From NCBI GenBank assembly GCA_963693365.1, contig CAVNZM010000013.1, positions 6,696,001 to 6,760,000 of the forward strand: DNA of 64,000 bases, written 5' to 3'. The notes under the pieces were generated by a model. That model had not been told where the DNA came from, ran no database searches, and saw only the letters and a program-made list of their open reading frames with translations. Position numbers and translations under genes: made by a program. Position 1 is the first letter of the stretch, and every line of letters begins with the position of its first letter. Shown in pieces: positions 10,597 to 18,710 of the stretch. Source of the stretch: Amoebidium appalachense (lineage: Eukaryota > Ichthyosporea).

Positions 10597-12360
10597 ATGG
10601 GACTTGCACCCTCAATGCCAGTGCGTGTTCGGATCGTTCCATCGAGGACACCGCTGTTGTTAGGCCCTGTAGGGGAAGATGTTGCAGTGTTTTCTCTTGC
10701 AAACACCAACGGCCTTGCCACGGTTTCAACCCCCGAAAATGTCACTCTAGTGGAAACGTTGCACCCTTTTGTTGTGTTTGAGGTAGACACCTCGTTGAGT
10801 CTATTGCAACTGCAGGAAGAGTTGAAAGCGGGTTTCCGTGCATGCACCGCGGTGTACCTCCGAAGCTATGACAAGCTGGCCGTGTACAACCCTGAAGGGC
10901 GCTGTTGCCTTGCAACTAGGACGGTGATGCAGGCCACAGCAGCAGAGATTGCGGCAAAAATGTCCGAACTGGACCAAAAAACGAGCGAGAGCTTTGCCGA
11001 TATGTTTTTTGCAACCTCCACGGTTGCGGATGTCCAATACGCGATAGCGAATAACAGTGATTTTCAGGATAGTAGGTTCTGGAACTGGTGGGGTTTACTA
11101 CCTGAGGATGCTATTAGAAGGATCGTAGAGACACACCCCAGTGAGGGGTACATGGGGGACGGCAAACTGCGGCATTACCCGCCGTGCACTGCGTGGTTGC
11201 GAGGGTCTGCAGGAGTTGTCAAGTTAGACAGCTCTGCGTATACGTTAGAGTCGTTTAACACGTGTTTGCTGCTGCGATTGATGGACCATTATGCCCACCA
11301 GAGGGACCACGACGACGACGGCTACGACGATGTCCATGCGAATATAATACTAGATATGGCCACCCAAAAGGCCAATATTTTGGCACAAGCTGCCTCAAAC
11401 CCGCCAGTTACAACTGCACCCCTTACCCAAGCCCACCTGTACGACTACATAAACATCATTAGACACAAGCTGGAATGGGACAAAAAGCTTTCGAATTTGA
11501 TTGACAGGGTCCAGGCGGATTACAGCGAGGGTGGGCCTGCCGAGCGCAAAAACATATTTGGGCGGTGCACGGGATATTTTGCTTACGACATTCAGGAAGG
11601 GCAGGAAGAAGGCGAGTTTGTTCCCCTGGGCCAGATCGATACCGACATCGAAACCGTCGAACTTTCCACAAACACGCGGCGTCTGCAAGTGGGTGTGTCG
11701 TGGCAGATGCTTGTGGACGTCATGAACAAAAGACACGTCATGGTGCTTCCCTTCGATTGGGGAGACTTCATTGACACAATCAGGAAAGATGTTGAGCGCG
11801 AAGAGTTCGCAACAGCCAAAGAGGAGGGGCAAGGTAGAGATTTGCCATTCGTTGTTGATGGGTTGTATGCTTACGACACCGAAACCCGGCAAGCGGCCGT
11901 CATCTACCCCCCGAGTGGATTTGACCAAATCATGCTCAACGATGCCGACGCCGTCTGCCCCTGGCAGGCAGACATCGAGAATTATTGGGTACAAACCCCC
12001 TCCGATCATTTGGAACAACAGCGCAGCAGCTATATCGGTATTAATAAGACCACGGGCCAGCCTGACACGTCTCCCAGCGCGGATGCCCTGTGGAGTGCTG
12101 TTCCTATCGCCGAGGTTTTGGATGGTGCGTATTGGTACCCGCAACTGCCGTGTCAGACAGCCCTCGAGGATGCCATCAGGAATAACCATGTGCAAGTACG
12201 GGGTGATCCATACGACCACTGGCTGTATTATGAAGCAGCAACCAACACATGGGATGAACTTTGGCCTGACTGGGATCGGTATCACCATGTTACCAGCAGG
12301 GTAGACGACTTCGTTTCCCTTCACAATCAATGGCCTGACTGCTACAATGATAATTGCTAA
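10597..12360 (+). CDS. Hypothetical protein, 587 aa, virus-like island
   Basis: Long intronless frame; start chosen at the first ATG (MGLAPSMPV; a second Met follows at residue 7). No transmembrane segment, signal peptide or motif was recognised. The composition is that of a globular acidic protein rich in Trp, Tyr and Asp, with a His/Asp run (HQRDHDDDGYDDVHANI) around residue 235-251 and a Trp-rich C-terminus (WDELWPDWDRYHH). Codon use and absence of repeats support real coding. It is the largest unknown of the island and a candidate structural protein, but only by position and size. Confidence 0.8.
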   Translation: MGLAPSMPVRVRIVPSRTPLLLGPVGEDVAVFSLANTNGLATVSTPENVTLVETLHPFVVFEVDTSLSLLQLQEELKAGFRACTAVYLRSYDKLAVYNPEGRCCLATRTVMQATAAEIAAKMSELDQKTSESFADMFFATSTVADVQYAIANNSDFQDSRFWNWWGLLPEDAIRRIVETHPSEGYMGDGKLRHYPPCTAWLRGSAGVVKLDSSAYTLESFNTCLLLRLMDHYAHQRDHDDDGYDDVHANIILDMATQKANILAQAASNPPVTTAPLTQAHLYDYINIIRHKLEWDKKLSNLIDRVQADYSEGGPAERKNIFGRCTGYFAYDIQEGQEEGEFVPLGQIDTDIETVELSTNTRRLQVGVSWQMLVDVMNKRHVMVLPFDWGDFIDTIRKDVEREEFATAKEEGQGRDLPFVVDGLYAYDTETRQAAVIYPPSGFDQIMLNDADAVCPWQADIENYWVQTPSDHLEQQRSSYIGINKTTGQPDTSPSADALWSAVPIAEVLDGAYWYPQLPCQTALEDAIRNNHVQVRGDPYDHWLYYEAATNTWDELWPDWDRYHHVTSRVDDFVSLHNQWPDCYNDNC

Positions 12361-12541
12361 GACGTTTTTTCTTGGTCATACATATAGCAGGTTTGATAGC
12401 TGTTGGTTCTTCAGTCTGAGAGCCTTGGTTGTAAAATGCAACAATAATAAACCACAGCAAGTGTCGCACGAGGCACAGGTGTCCCTGGTATCCAAGACTG
12501 CCAATGTTGAGCGATTTCAAATATTTTCTATACCATATAGT

Positions 12542-13159
12542 ATGCCCCACGATGGCACCCAGTACATATCTGGACTCCAATCCAGAAAGAAGTTTGGGGT
12601 TTCAGGATCCTCACTTCGGAGATGGGCAAACCAGGGGCGCATTCGAATCCTTAGAACACCAGGCAATGTTCGCCTGTACAACACCTCAGACATTGACACC
12701 TTGCTCGGGTGTGAAACAGCAACACGACCAGACAGAGTCGATGTTGCATACGCACGTGTCTCATCCCACAAACAGCGCACAGACCTCGACCGACAAGTTC
12801 AGTATTTGCGTGAACGGTGTCCCAATCACGAAATTGTCACTGATGTCGGGAGTGGCGTCAACTTTAAGCGCAGAGGGCTGCTGTCCATTTTGGAACGGGC
12901 AACTTGAAGCAAAGGAACTGTCAGAGAGGTTGTGGTTGCCCACAAAGACAGGCTGTGCAGACTCGCCGGTGACTTGCTGTGGTGGATTCTGGAAACATAT
13001 GGGGTCCAAATCGTGGTTCTCAATCATGCAGACGAGTCCAATACAGACGAACTCGCAGAAGATCTTATTGCCGTCACCACTCACTTTGTCTGTAAGCATC
13101 ATGGACGTCGCAAGTACGGAAACAAGTGCAACGGAAGAGAGGGAAGCGGAAAGGTGTAA
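12542..13159 (+). pseudogene. IS607-family serine recombinase (TnpA) with in-frame stop
   Basis: The start gives MPHDGTQYISG. Residues about 8-55 form a MerR-type helix-turn-helix (KKFGVSGSSLRRWANQGRI, then RLYNTSDID). The serine recombinase domain follows with the catalytic serine motif YARVSSHKQ and later VVVAHKDRLCRL, ending in a TnpA-like tail with HGRRKYG. A TGA at 12905-12907 interrupts the frame, but the same frame continues as a typical TnpA, so one substitution probably inactivated it. No TnpB/Fanzor partner is visible nearby. The terminal stop is contributed by the LTR that begins at 13155. IS607 elements are known from bacteria, giant viruses and some eukaryotic genomes. Confidence 0.85.
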
Positions 13160-13634
13160 ACAACTGTACACATGAACTGTACATGTTTACTAAAGAATGT
13201 GATCTACTAGCACACGATTCGTGCTTTGTAATGAATATCACATAAATATTATGTCCGCACCAATAGGACTCACTCTGACCTAAGAATTGAACCATATATG
13301 GTTCTTCCGCTGCATACCACATAAACGAAGTGAACCAATAAGAGGTTTGCATAAATAGGACAAAGGTCTGACTGGCTCGGACCGCACCAGAATCACGAAT
13401 GGCATGTTACCACCCGCGCTGGCCGCGGATGAACCAATCCTGGGCCTTGATCCGAAACCTGGGGGCTATATAAGAAAGCCGTCCCAGTACGGGGATCACA
13501 TCAGTGAAGTCTGAGACAGACTGAGTCGGCCCATAGTAAAAGCAACCTGGCCGCGTGTGCCTTTCTACCCGTTCTCTGTCTTTATTTTGATTCAGTTGTA
13601 CTCTGCCTTATCCTAACTAGTCCAACTGTTTACA
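13155..13634 (+). mobile_element. LTR of a retrotransposon (5' LTR, 480 bp)
   Basis: Bounded by TGTAAACA and TGTTTACA, a perfect 8-bp inverted terminus of the canonical TG...CA form. It contains a TATA box (tatataag, 13467-13474) and is followed at once by a primer-binding-site-like sequence starting TGGCGACCGCGG, whose complement ends in CCA as expected of a tRNA 3' end. The first bases supply the stop codon of the recombinase frame, so the element inserted into the end of that gene. Order (Ty3-like or other) undetermined. Confidence 0.75.
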
Positions 13635-13735
13635 TTGGCGACCGCGGCAGGACACTGTTTTACATTGCCAACTGTTTACATTGGCGACCGCGGCAGGACA
13701 CTGTTTTACATTGCCAACTGTTTACATTGGCGACC
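13635..13735 (+). repeat. Tandemly repeated LTR end plus primer-binding site
   Basis: The segment spanning actgtttacattggcgaccg and cggcaggacactgttttac is present about two and a half times directly after the LTR, so there are three copies of the TGGCGACCGCG site. Possibly slippage during reverse transcription. Confidence 0.75.
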
Positions 13736-14212
13736 GCGCAGTTCAAGAATCTCGCATCCTTCGAATCTCACATCTTTCAATCACATCTTTCAACCAGTTC
13801 AAGAATCTCACATCTTTCAATCAGCTCAAGAATCTCCCATGGCCGATCACAATGCTTTTTACCCCGATGATAGGCACATCTTCCCTTGTCCGGCTTAGAA
13901 TATATACACCGACAAGTTTGAAGTGGCCAGCCCACCTACACGGAAAGAATTGAAAACATGTAAAACGGCTTTTGCTACGACACAAAAAAAAATGTGAAGA
14001 AAAACGAATACACAACGAAACAACGAATACACGAACAAACGAATAAAGAATTGCTAACGAAGCAATGAACCAACGAAAAACGAACCATCACGAATACACA
14101 ACGAAATAACGAATTAACGACAAACGAATGCGTAGAGGAAATACGAAATAAACGCAACACGAAAATAAAACGAAGGAACGAAGTTATGAAACGACGAAAA
14201 ACGAAAAACGAA
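13736..14212 (+). other. Retrotransposon leader and broken gag-like start, then A-rich DNA
   Basis: Repeats of caagaatctcacatctttcaat lead to an ATG at 13840 (MADHNAFYPDD) that meets a stop after 19 codons. The frame then continues with coding-like residues for about 30 codons. This could be a decayed gag start. From about 13980 the sequence degenerates to A-rich repeats of the word acgaa and runs into the assembly gap. Confidence 0.4.
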
Positions 14213-14712
14213 NNNNNNNNNNNNNNNNNNNNNNNNNNNNNNNNNNNNNNNNNNNNNNNNNNNNNNNNNNNNNNNNNNNNNNNNNNNNNNNNNNNNNNNN
14301 NNNNNNNNNNNNNNNNNNNNNNNNNNNNNNNNNNNNNNNNNNNNNNNNNNNNNNNNNNNNNNNNNNNNNNNNNNNNNNNNNNNNNNNNNNNNNNNNNNNN
14401 NNNNNNNNNNNNNNNNNNNNNNNNNNNNNNNNNNNNNNNNNNNNNNNNNNNNNNNNNNNNNNNNNNNNNNNNNNNNNNNNNNNNNNNNNNNNNNNNNNNN
14501 NNNNNNNNNNNNNNNNNNNNNNNNNNNNNNNNNNNNNNNNNNNNNNNNNNNNNNNNNNNNNNNNNNNNNNNNNNNNNNNNNNNNNNNNNNNNNNNNNNNN
14601 NNNNNNNNNNNNNNNNNNNNNNNNNNNNNNNNNNNNNNNNNNNNNNNNNNNNNNNNNNNNNNNNNNNNNNNNNNNNNNNNNNNNNNNNNNNNNNNNNNNN
14701 NNNNNNNNNNNN
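14213..14712. other. Assembly gap of 500 N
   Basis: Exactly 500 undetermined bases, a conventional scaffold gap of unknown true size. The inner part of the retrotransposon and its 3' LTR may be missing here. Confidence 1.
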
Positions 14713-15120
14713 GGCACACAGACCCGTGAGCCCGCTGTGTCTCCCGCCCTTGCATGCCTCACATGCCTCCCGAGCCCCCACGCCCGCGCCAGTTGGGTCG
14801 GGCTTTCGGGCTCCGTGGTCCTGCGCGCCCCTCCCAGCCACCCAGGCCCCGCTCCTAGGAAAAAGCAATCGGCGAACAGGGTCCATCCCCGGCACCTGTT
14901 CTCCAAGGATCCGGGAGACATGGTTGGGGATGCCATGGTGTTCTCTTGGGTTCCGGGAGACATGGTGGGGACCGGCGATGCTGTTCTCTAGCAAATCGCG
15001 GGCCAAACGTTCATGGGCACTGCCGTGTTCTCTCTGGTTTGTGGAGAAAACGTTGGACTGGGCAGGGGCCGGTGGGCAGGAGAACAGGGTGGTGAACGCG
15101 CAGGTGGATATGGGCCGGGT
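14713..15120. other. GC-rich intergenic DNA with degenerate repeats
   Basis: The first part resembles the GC-rich DNA near 16980-17080 (cccagcc-type words). From 14890 a unit containing ccgggagacatggt, with gttctc at its end, is repeated two to three times. No gene seen. Confidence 0.45.
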
Positions 15121-15188
15121 TGTTGCCGTGTGACGTAAAGGTCGATTTTGACAGTTTGTGGTACTTTATCTGTCGGTTCAACACCGTG

Positions 15189-15986
15189 ATGTCTCAACTC
15201 AGCGAAGGGGCTGTTGTGCGCTGCCTCGACCTGGTGCGCACGTTTTTGGATAACGATAAGAGCAGCGCTTTGTTCATGCAGGGATACACAACGCACCACC
15301 TAGTGTTATACATCAAGCACCTGATGGAAATGGAAACAAACGAAAAGGTCCCAGTCGAACACATTGAGAGGCTGATCTCCTGCCCCGATGAAATGTCCGA
15401 ACACACGCGCTCATCGAAGAAACTGAAAAACGTCGTTATAGCAGTTCGCGAGCTGTTCCCCACACCGTGGGTTTGGAAGGGGATTGATCCAGGCACGTTT
15501 ACGGTGGAGCTCGCTAGGGAGGTCCATCGCAAGGTCATGGACGGGCTGCTCGATAGCGCTGGACGGTATCGGGTGCGCTTTGCGCTTCCCGCAGGCTGCA
15601 GTCATCAGTACCTTGCACCGTTCAAGATCGAAGAGGCTCTCAAGCGTCTGTTCGAAAGGACACGCACCGAACTCCAAGGCTGCAATGGCGTTCTCGGTGC
15701 CATACAGGTCGCCGCCCGTTTCCTCGGGGAGTTCCTCTACATCCACCCGTTCAGCAACGGCAACGGGCGCGTCGCCCGTCTGTTGGTCAGCGTGCTGCTC
15801 TCGCCCTATATTGCCGTTCCCCTCTCGTTGTACACAGACCGCAGGTCCCGCGAGCGCTACCACTCGCTGCTGCTGGCCGCGCAGAGCCAGCCGCCGCCCC
15901 ACGACTACTCCGAGCTGGCGGCCTTCGTGCTGGACTGCGCAAGGGCAAACCTGGTCTCGGTGTGCAACGCCCTGGATTTGGAGTGA
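15189..15986 (+). CDS. Fic-domain protein (predicted nucleotidyltransferase), 265 aa
   Basis: Fic enzymes usually transfer AMP from ATP to hydroxyl side chains of target proteins. The signature HPFSNGNGR matches the canonical HPFxxGNGR catalytic loop, with the base His and the phosphate-binding Asn/Gly/Arg all present, in the expected helical context (AARFLGEFLYI before, VARLLVSVLL after). I chose the ATG at 15189 (MSQLSEG), the first in frame after the GC-rich spacer. No obvious inhibitory (S/T)xxxE(G/N) helix was seen. The patatin-like gene starts 31 bp downstream on the same strand. Bacterial-type or viral acquisition is likely, since the gene is intronless. Target unknown. Confidence 0.85.
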   Translation: MSQLSEGAVVRCLDLVRTFLDNDKSSALFMQGYTTHHLVLYIKHLMEMETNEKVPVEHIERLISCPDEMSEHTRSSKKLKNVVIAVRELFPTPWVWKGIDPGTFTVELAREVHRKVMDGLLDSAGRYRVRFALPAGCSHQYLAPFKIEEALKRLFERTRTELQGCNGVLGAIQVAARFLGEFLYIHPFSNGNGRVARLLVSVLLSPYIAVPLSLYTDRRSRERYHSLLLAAQSQPPPHDYSELAAFVLDCARANLVSVCNALDLE

Positions 15987-16017
15987 AGCGTCAGCTCTTA
16001 TCGCGCCCTACATCAAC

Positions 16018-16899
16018 ATGGACACACCCTCCCAAGCCAGGACACGTCACGGTGTGCGGATCCTGCTGCCCGGGGGCGGCGTCAAGGGCTGCTTCCAAGT
16101 CGGGTTCATGCAGGGGATGCTCGCGTCGGGGCTGTACGAGGTCGACAGGGTGTACGGCACGTCCGTCGGCGCGCTGGTGGCGCCGTTCGTGGTTGCCGAC
16201 CGGCTGGACGACCTGGCGCGCGAGCTGGGGAAGCTGACGTGCGTGGAGGACATCGTGGAACCGTGGGGTGGCGCAATGGCGCTGCTTCCGAAAAGCTGGA
16301 GGACGGTTGTGGGGTCAATGCTGTACGGGGTGGCGTACAGCGGCTTCACCCTGCAGGAGCGTGCGGCGGCGCTTCTGGAGGGCGTCGACGCGGACATCTA
16401 CACGCGCTGCCACTGCGTCGCCTGGGACTTCCTCAACAAGAAGGAGCGGTGGTTCACGGGGCCCGAGTACCAGGTCGGCATGCGCGCGTCTTCGGCCCTT
16501 CCGCTCGCGGTTCCCCCCGTCGAGTACGGCGGCACCGTGTTTCTGGACGGCGGGGTCTCCGAGCTGGTGCCCCTCACCAAGGCACTCGAGGATGCCGCAG
16601 ACGGGTTCGGCGGCATCTACGTCACGGTGCTGTGCGACTCGCTGGCGCACTGCCCCGCAGAATCCGTGCCAAAAACGGGCATGGAGCTCTGCTATGCTCT
16701 GCAGCGTGACTCGGGCACCGAGCTAGCGGCCACCGAGTTCGCCAACCTCCGCACCCGCCTCGGAGATCGCCTCGTGGTGGTCGCTCCGGAGCGGAGGCTG
16801 TTTGGTTCGCCCATGGACGTCGACCCCGGGAAGGTCGCGCGGGCGCTTGCGGATGGCCGCACGGCGTTTGCTGCCTGGGCCGCCGCGGCACGTCAATAA
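16018..16899 (+). CDS. Patatin-like phospholipase, 293 aa
   Basis: Predicted lipid acyl hydrolase with a Ser-Asp dyad. The glycine-rich oxyanion motif GGGVKG lies near residue 18, the nucleophile elbow GTSVGA (GxSxG) near residue 45, and the catalytic Asp in DGG near residue 175, in the usual patatin order and spacing. The length fits a single-domain patatin. No signal peptide or membrane segment. GC-rich coding, intronless, start ATG 31 bp after the Fic gene; the two are probably co-expressed. Could act on host or virus membranes; substrate not predictable. Confidence 0.87.
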   Translation: MDTPSQARTRHGVRILLPGGGVKGCFQVGFMQGMLASGLYEVDRVYGTSVGALVAPFVVADRLDDLARELGKLTCVEDIVEPWGGAMALLPKSWRTVVGSMLYGVAYSGFTLQERAAALLEGVDADIYTRCHCVAWDFLNKKERWFTGPEYQVGMRASSALPLAVPPVEYGGTVFLDGGVSELVPLTKALEDAADGFGGIYVTVLCDSLAHCPAESVPKTGMELCYALQRDSGTELAATEFANLRTRLGDRLVVVAPERRLFGSPMDVDPGKVARALADGRTAFAAWAAAARQ

Positions 16900-17075
16900 A
16901 CCCGGGTCCAGTCCATATCTGCCACCCATCCGGGCCTGGGGGGCTGGGTGGCTGGGGGTGGCCGGGGGTGGCTGGGGGGGGCTCCTGTGTCCCCCCAGCG
17001 CACGTGCCTCGCCCGCCTCCTGGTCCTTCCGTGCCCCACTTGCCACTCCCAGCCCCCCAAGCCCCGGGCGCAGTG
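16900..17075. other. GC-rich spacer between convergent genes
   Basis: Words such as gggtggctggg and ccccagc recur here, near 14800 and near 17830. No gene. The patatin gene and the minus-strand nuclease gene converge on it. Confidence 0.5.
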
Positions 17076-17738
17076 TCACTGGCTAATTGCCCTTATTTTT
17101 GCAAAGGATACCCTGTATCCTTTTGCTATGGTTGACCCAGGTACATAAACACTCACACGCTCTCCGAGCACCTGCCTGAGAGTCCTGCCCATGGTGTTGA
17201 CACTAGCCTTGCTGTGGTCTTTGCCATTTTTCTGGCACCAGACCTGGAAAATTGGTAGAAGGGTGGCGGAATCAGTGATAGTGCCATCCTTGATGTGTGG
17301 AGTATCACCATCGGTAACCAAACTCTTGAGAAACAGCACGTAGTCCTCCCGGCAGAGGGTAATCTCAGGAAGATCACATACAACTGGCTGCATCTCAGAC
17401 TTTGGAGGGCAAGCCTGTGACCCCCACATTAGCTCCATTACATCCTGCTCGACTGTTACTCGTATACCCAGACGAGACATTGTCTCAACTGCCACTCTGA
17501 ACACCTCGATCGGTGCTGTATCAAATAGGTGAATTCTTGGACGATGTTTAGGATAGAACCCCCAATAGGATAGCACCTGCCCAATGGCGGACTTCCATTT
17601 GGAAGCACGCTTAACTTCGATGATTTCGGTGCTCGTCAAAAGGTCAATTCGTCCAGCTGGAGTTAAGACCTCGGTAGTCCCCCCTTCTATTTGTGCTAGT
17701 CTGTCTCTGACAGACGCCTCGTCGTAGTCGGCCATCAT
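17076..17738 (-). CDS. PD-(D/E)XK-type nuclease with helicase-like C-terminal domain, 220 aa
   Basis: Start chosen at the MMADYDEAS methionines rather than further upstream, because the upstream residues are low complexity. Residues about 20-70 hold GRIDLLT, then IIEVKRASKWKSAIGQVLSYWGFYP, the Asp and E-x-K of the PD-(D/E)XK nuclease core with the following QxxxY-like helix. The C-terminal 90 residues (FLKSLVTDGDTPHIKDGTI through VWCQKNGKDHSKASVNTMGR) resemble the C-termini of the two DUF5906 helicases in this window. It could therefore work with them in DNA processing. Target and partner are inference. Confidence 0.75.
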   Translation of the reverse strand: MMADYDEASVRDRLAQIEGGTTEVLTPAGRIDLLTSTEIIEVKRASKWKSAIGQVLSYWGFYPKHRPRIHLFDTAPIEVFRVAVETMSRLGIRVTVEQDVMELMWGSQACPPKSEMQPVVCDLPEITLCREDYVLFLKSLVTDGDTPHIKDGTITDSATLLPIFQVWCQKNGKDHSKASVNTMGRTLRQVLGERVSVYVPGSTIAKGYRVSFAKIRAISQ

Positions 17739-17926
17739 ATAAGCACAAAGAAAAAAAAACATCAAGCCCAAGCGAGCCGCCGGTGAGCCACCGTGCCTCC
17801 CCGTCCTCCCCGGCCCCATGCTTAGTGTGCCACCCCCAGCCACCCCCAGCCCCCCATGCCCCGCCGCGGTAGCTTTGAAAGCTGTTTTCAGACTAAGTGC
17901 AAGACCTGCTTGCTCGTCTCTGACGT

Positions 17927-18397
17927 TTATTGGATGTCGACATGGTGTTTTCGGATGTGATACCAGAGACTGGCTCGCTGGCGATATGACACCTGGCAGC
18001 CTGGTTCCTTACATTGGTATGGGCGGTCTCCAGTGTGGCGATTCATGTGCACTACGAGTGCGTCTTTACTATTAAAGTTGGCTTCACAACCATCCCATGT
18101 GCATTTAAATGCTCTTGCATCTGTGTGCTTGTACTGGTGCATTTTTAGTTGGCTTTTACATCTAAACACAGCTTTACACCCATCCCAACTGCATTGGTAT
18201 GGTGCTTCCCCCGTGTGAAGCCGATAGTGAACCTCGAACGAGTGTTTCTGTGTAAATCTTCTTATGCACCCTGGCCACGAACAGACATGAGGACGGTGAC
18301 CCAGGTGTGTGAGAGTGTGTCGCCTGAGTGCTGCATTACTATCAAAAGGCATTTTACAAGTCTCCCAATCACACACAAAGGCTAGTTGCGCCTCCAT
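17927..18397 (-). CDS. C2H2 zinc-finger protein, 156 aa, five fingers
   Basis: Nearly the whole protein is fingers of the form C-x4-C-x12-H-x3-4-H, as in TFIIIA (for example CDWETC...HTLTH, CSWPGC...HYRLH, CSWDGC...HQYKH, CTWDGC...HMNRH, CKEPGC...HIRKH). Linkers are TGE/TGD-like, so sequence-specific DNA binding is likely. Intronless. It is one of three small zinc-finger genes in the island, each lying beside a helicase gene. Confidence 0.88.
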   Translation of the reverse strand: MEAQLAFVCDWETCKMPFDSNAALRRHTLTHLGHRPHVCSWPGCIRRFTQKHSFEVHYRLHTGEAPYQCSWDGCKAVFRCKSQLKMHQYKHTDARAFKCTWDGCEANFNSKDALVVHMNRHTGDRPYQCKEPGCQVSYRQRASLWYHIRKHHVDIQ

Positions 18398-18644
18398 GTT
18401 TCACTGTAAACTCTGGATAAAAAAAAAATATTAACCATCTGGACTGATCGGGGGTTCTCTGATGTCGATTATCGCAACCCCCAAAACACCCTATCCTCCA
18501 ATCAAATGGCTCCGTTTTTTGACCTCCCCTTAGCTCAAACCCTCTCCCGACCTCCCGATTCTCCCGATAAAATAACCTTATATAGAAGCAGTAAGAAATC
18601 AATTAGAAAAACTGCAAAGTTACGTGACTTTTAACCAATCATTA

Positions 18645-18705
18645 TCTCCCGATATCTCCCGATGTTGGATTTCGATCGGGAGATCGATCTGGAGATATCG
18701 GGAGA
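18645..18705. repeat. 15-bp inverted repeat, possible terminator or operator
   Basis: tctcccgatatctcc (18645-18659) is repeated perfectly in inverse as ggagatatcgggaga (18691-18705), just beyond the stop of the minus-strand helicase gene. More copies of ctcccgat lie at 18545-18570. The hairpin could mark a 3' end or a binding site. Confidence 0.7.
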
Positions 18706-18710
18706 ATTGT

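Noticed and set aside
11395-12330. 311-codon minus-strand frame opposite the 587-aa gene
   Set aside because: Antisense shadow of a strongly coding plus-strand gene.
15411-15902. Minus-strand frame opposite the Fic gene
   Set aside because: Antisense shadow; the plus strand carries the Fic catalytic motif.
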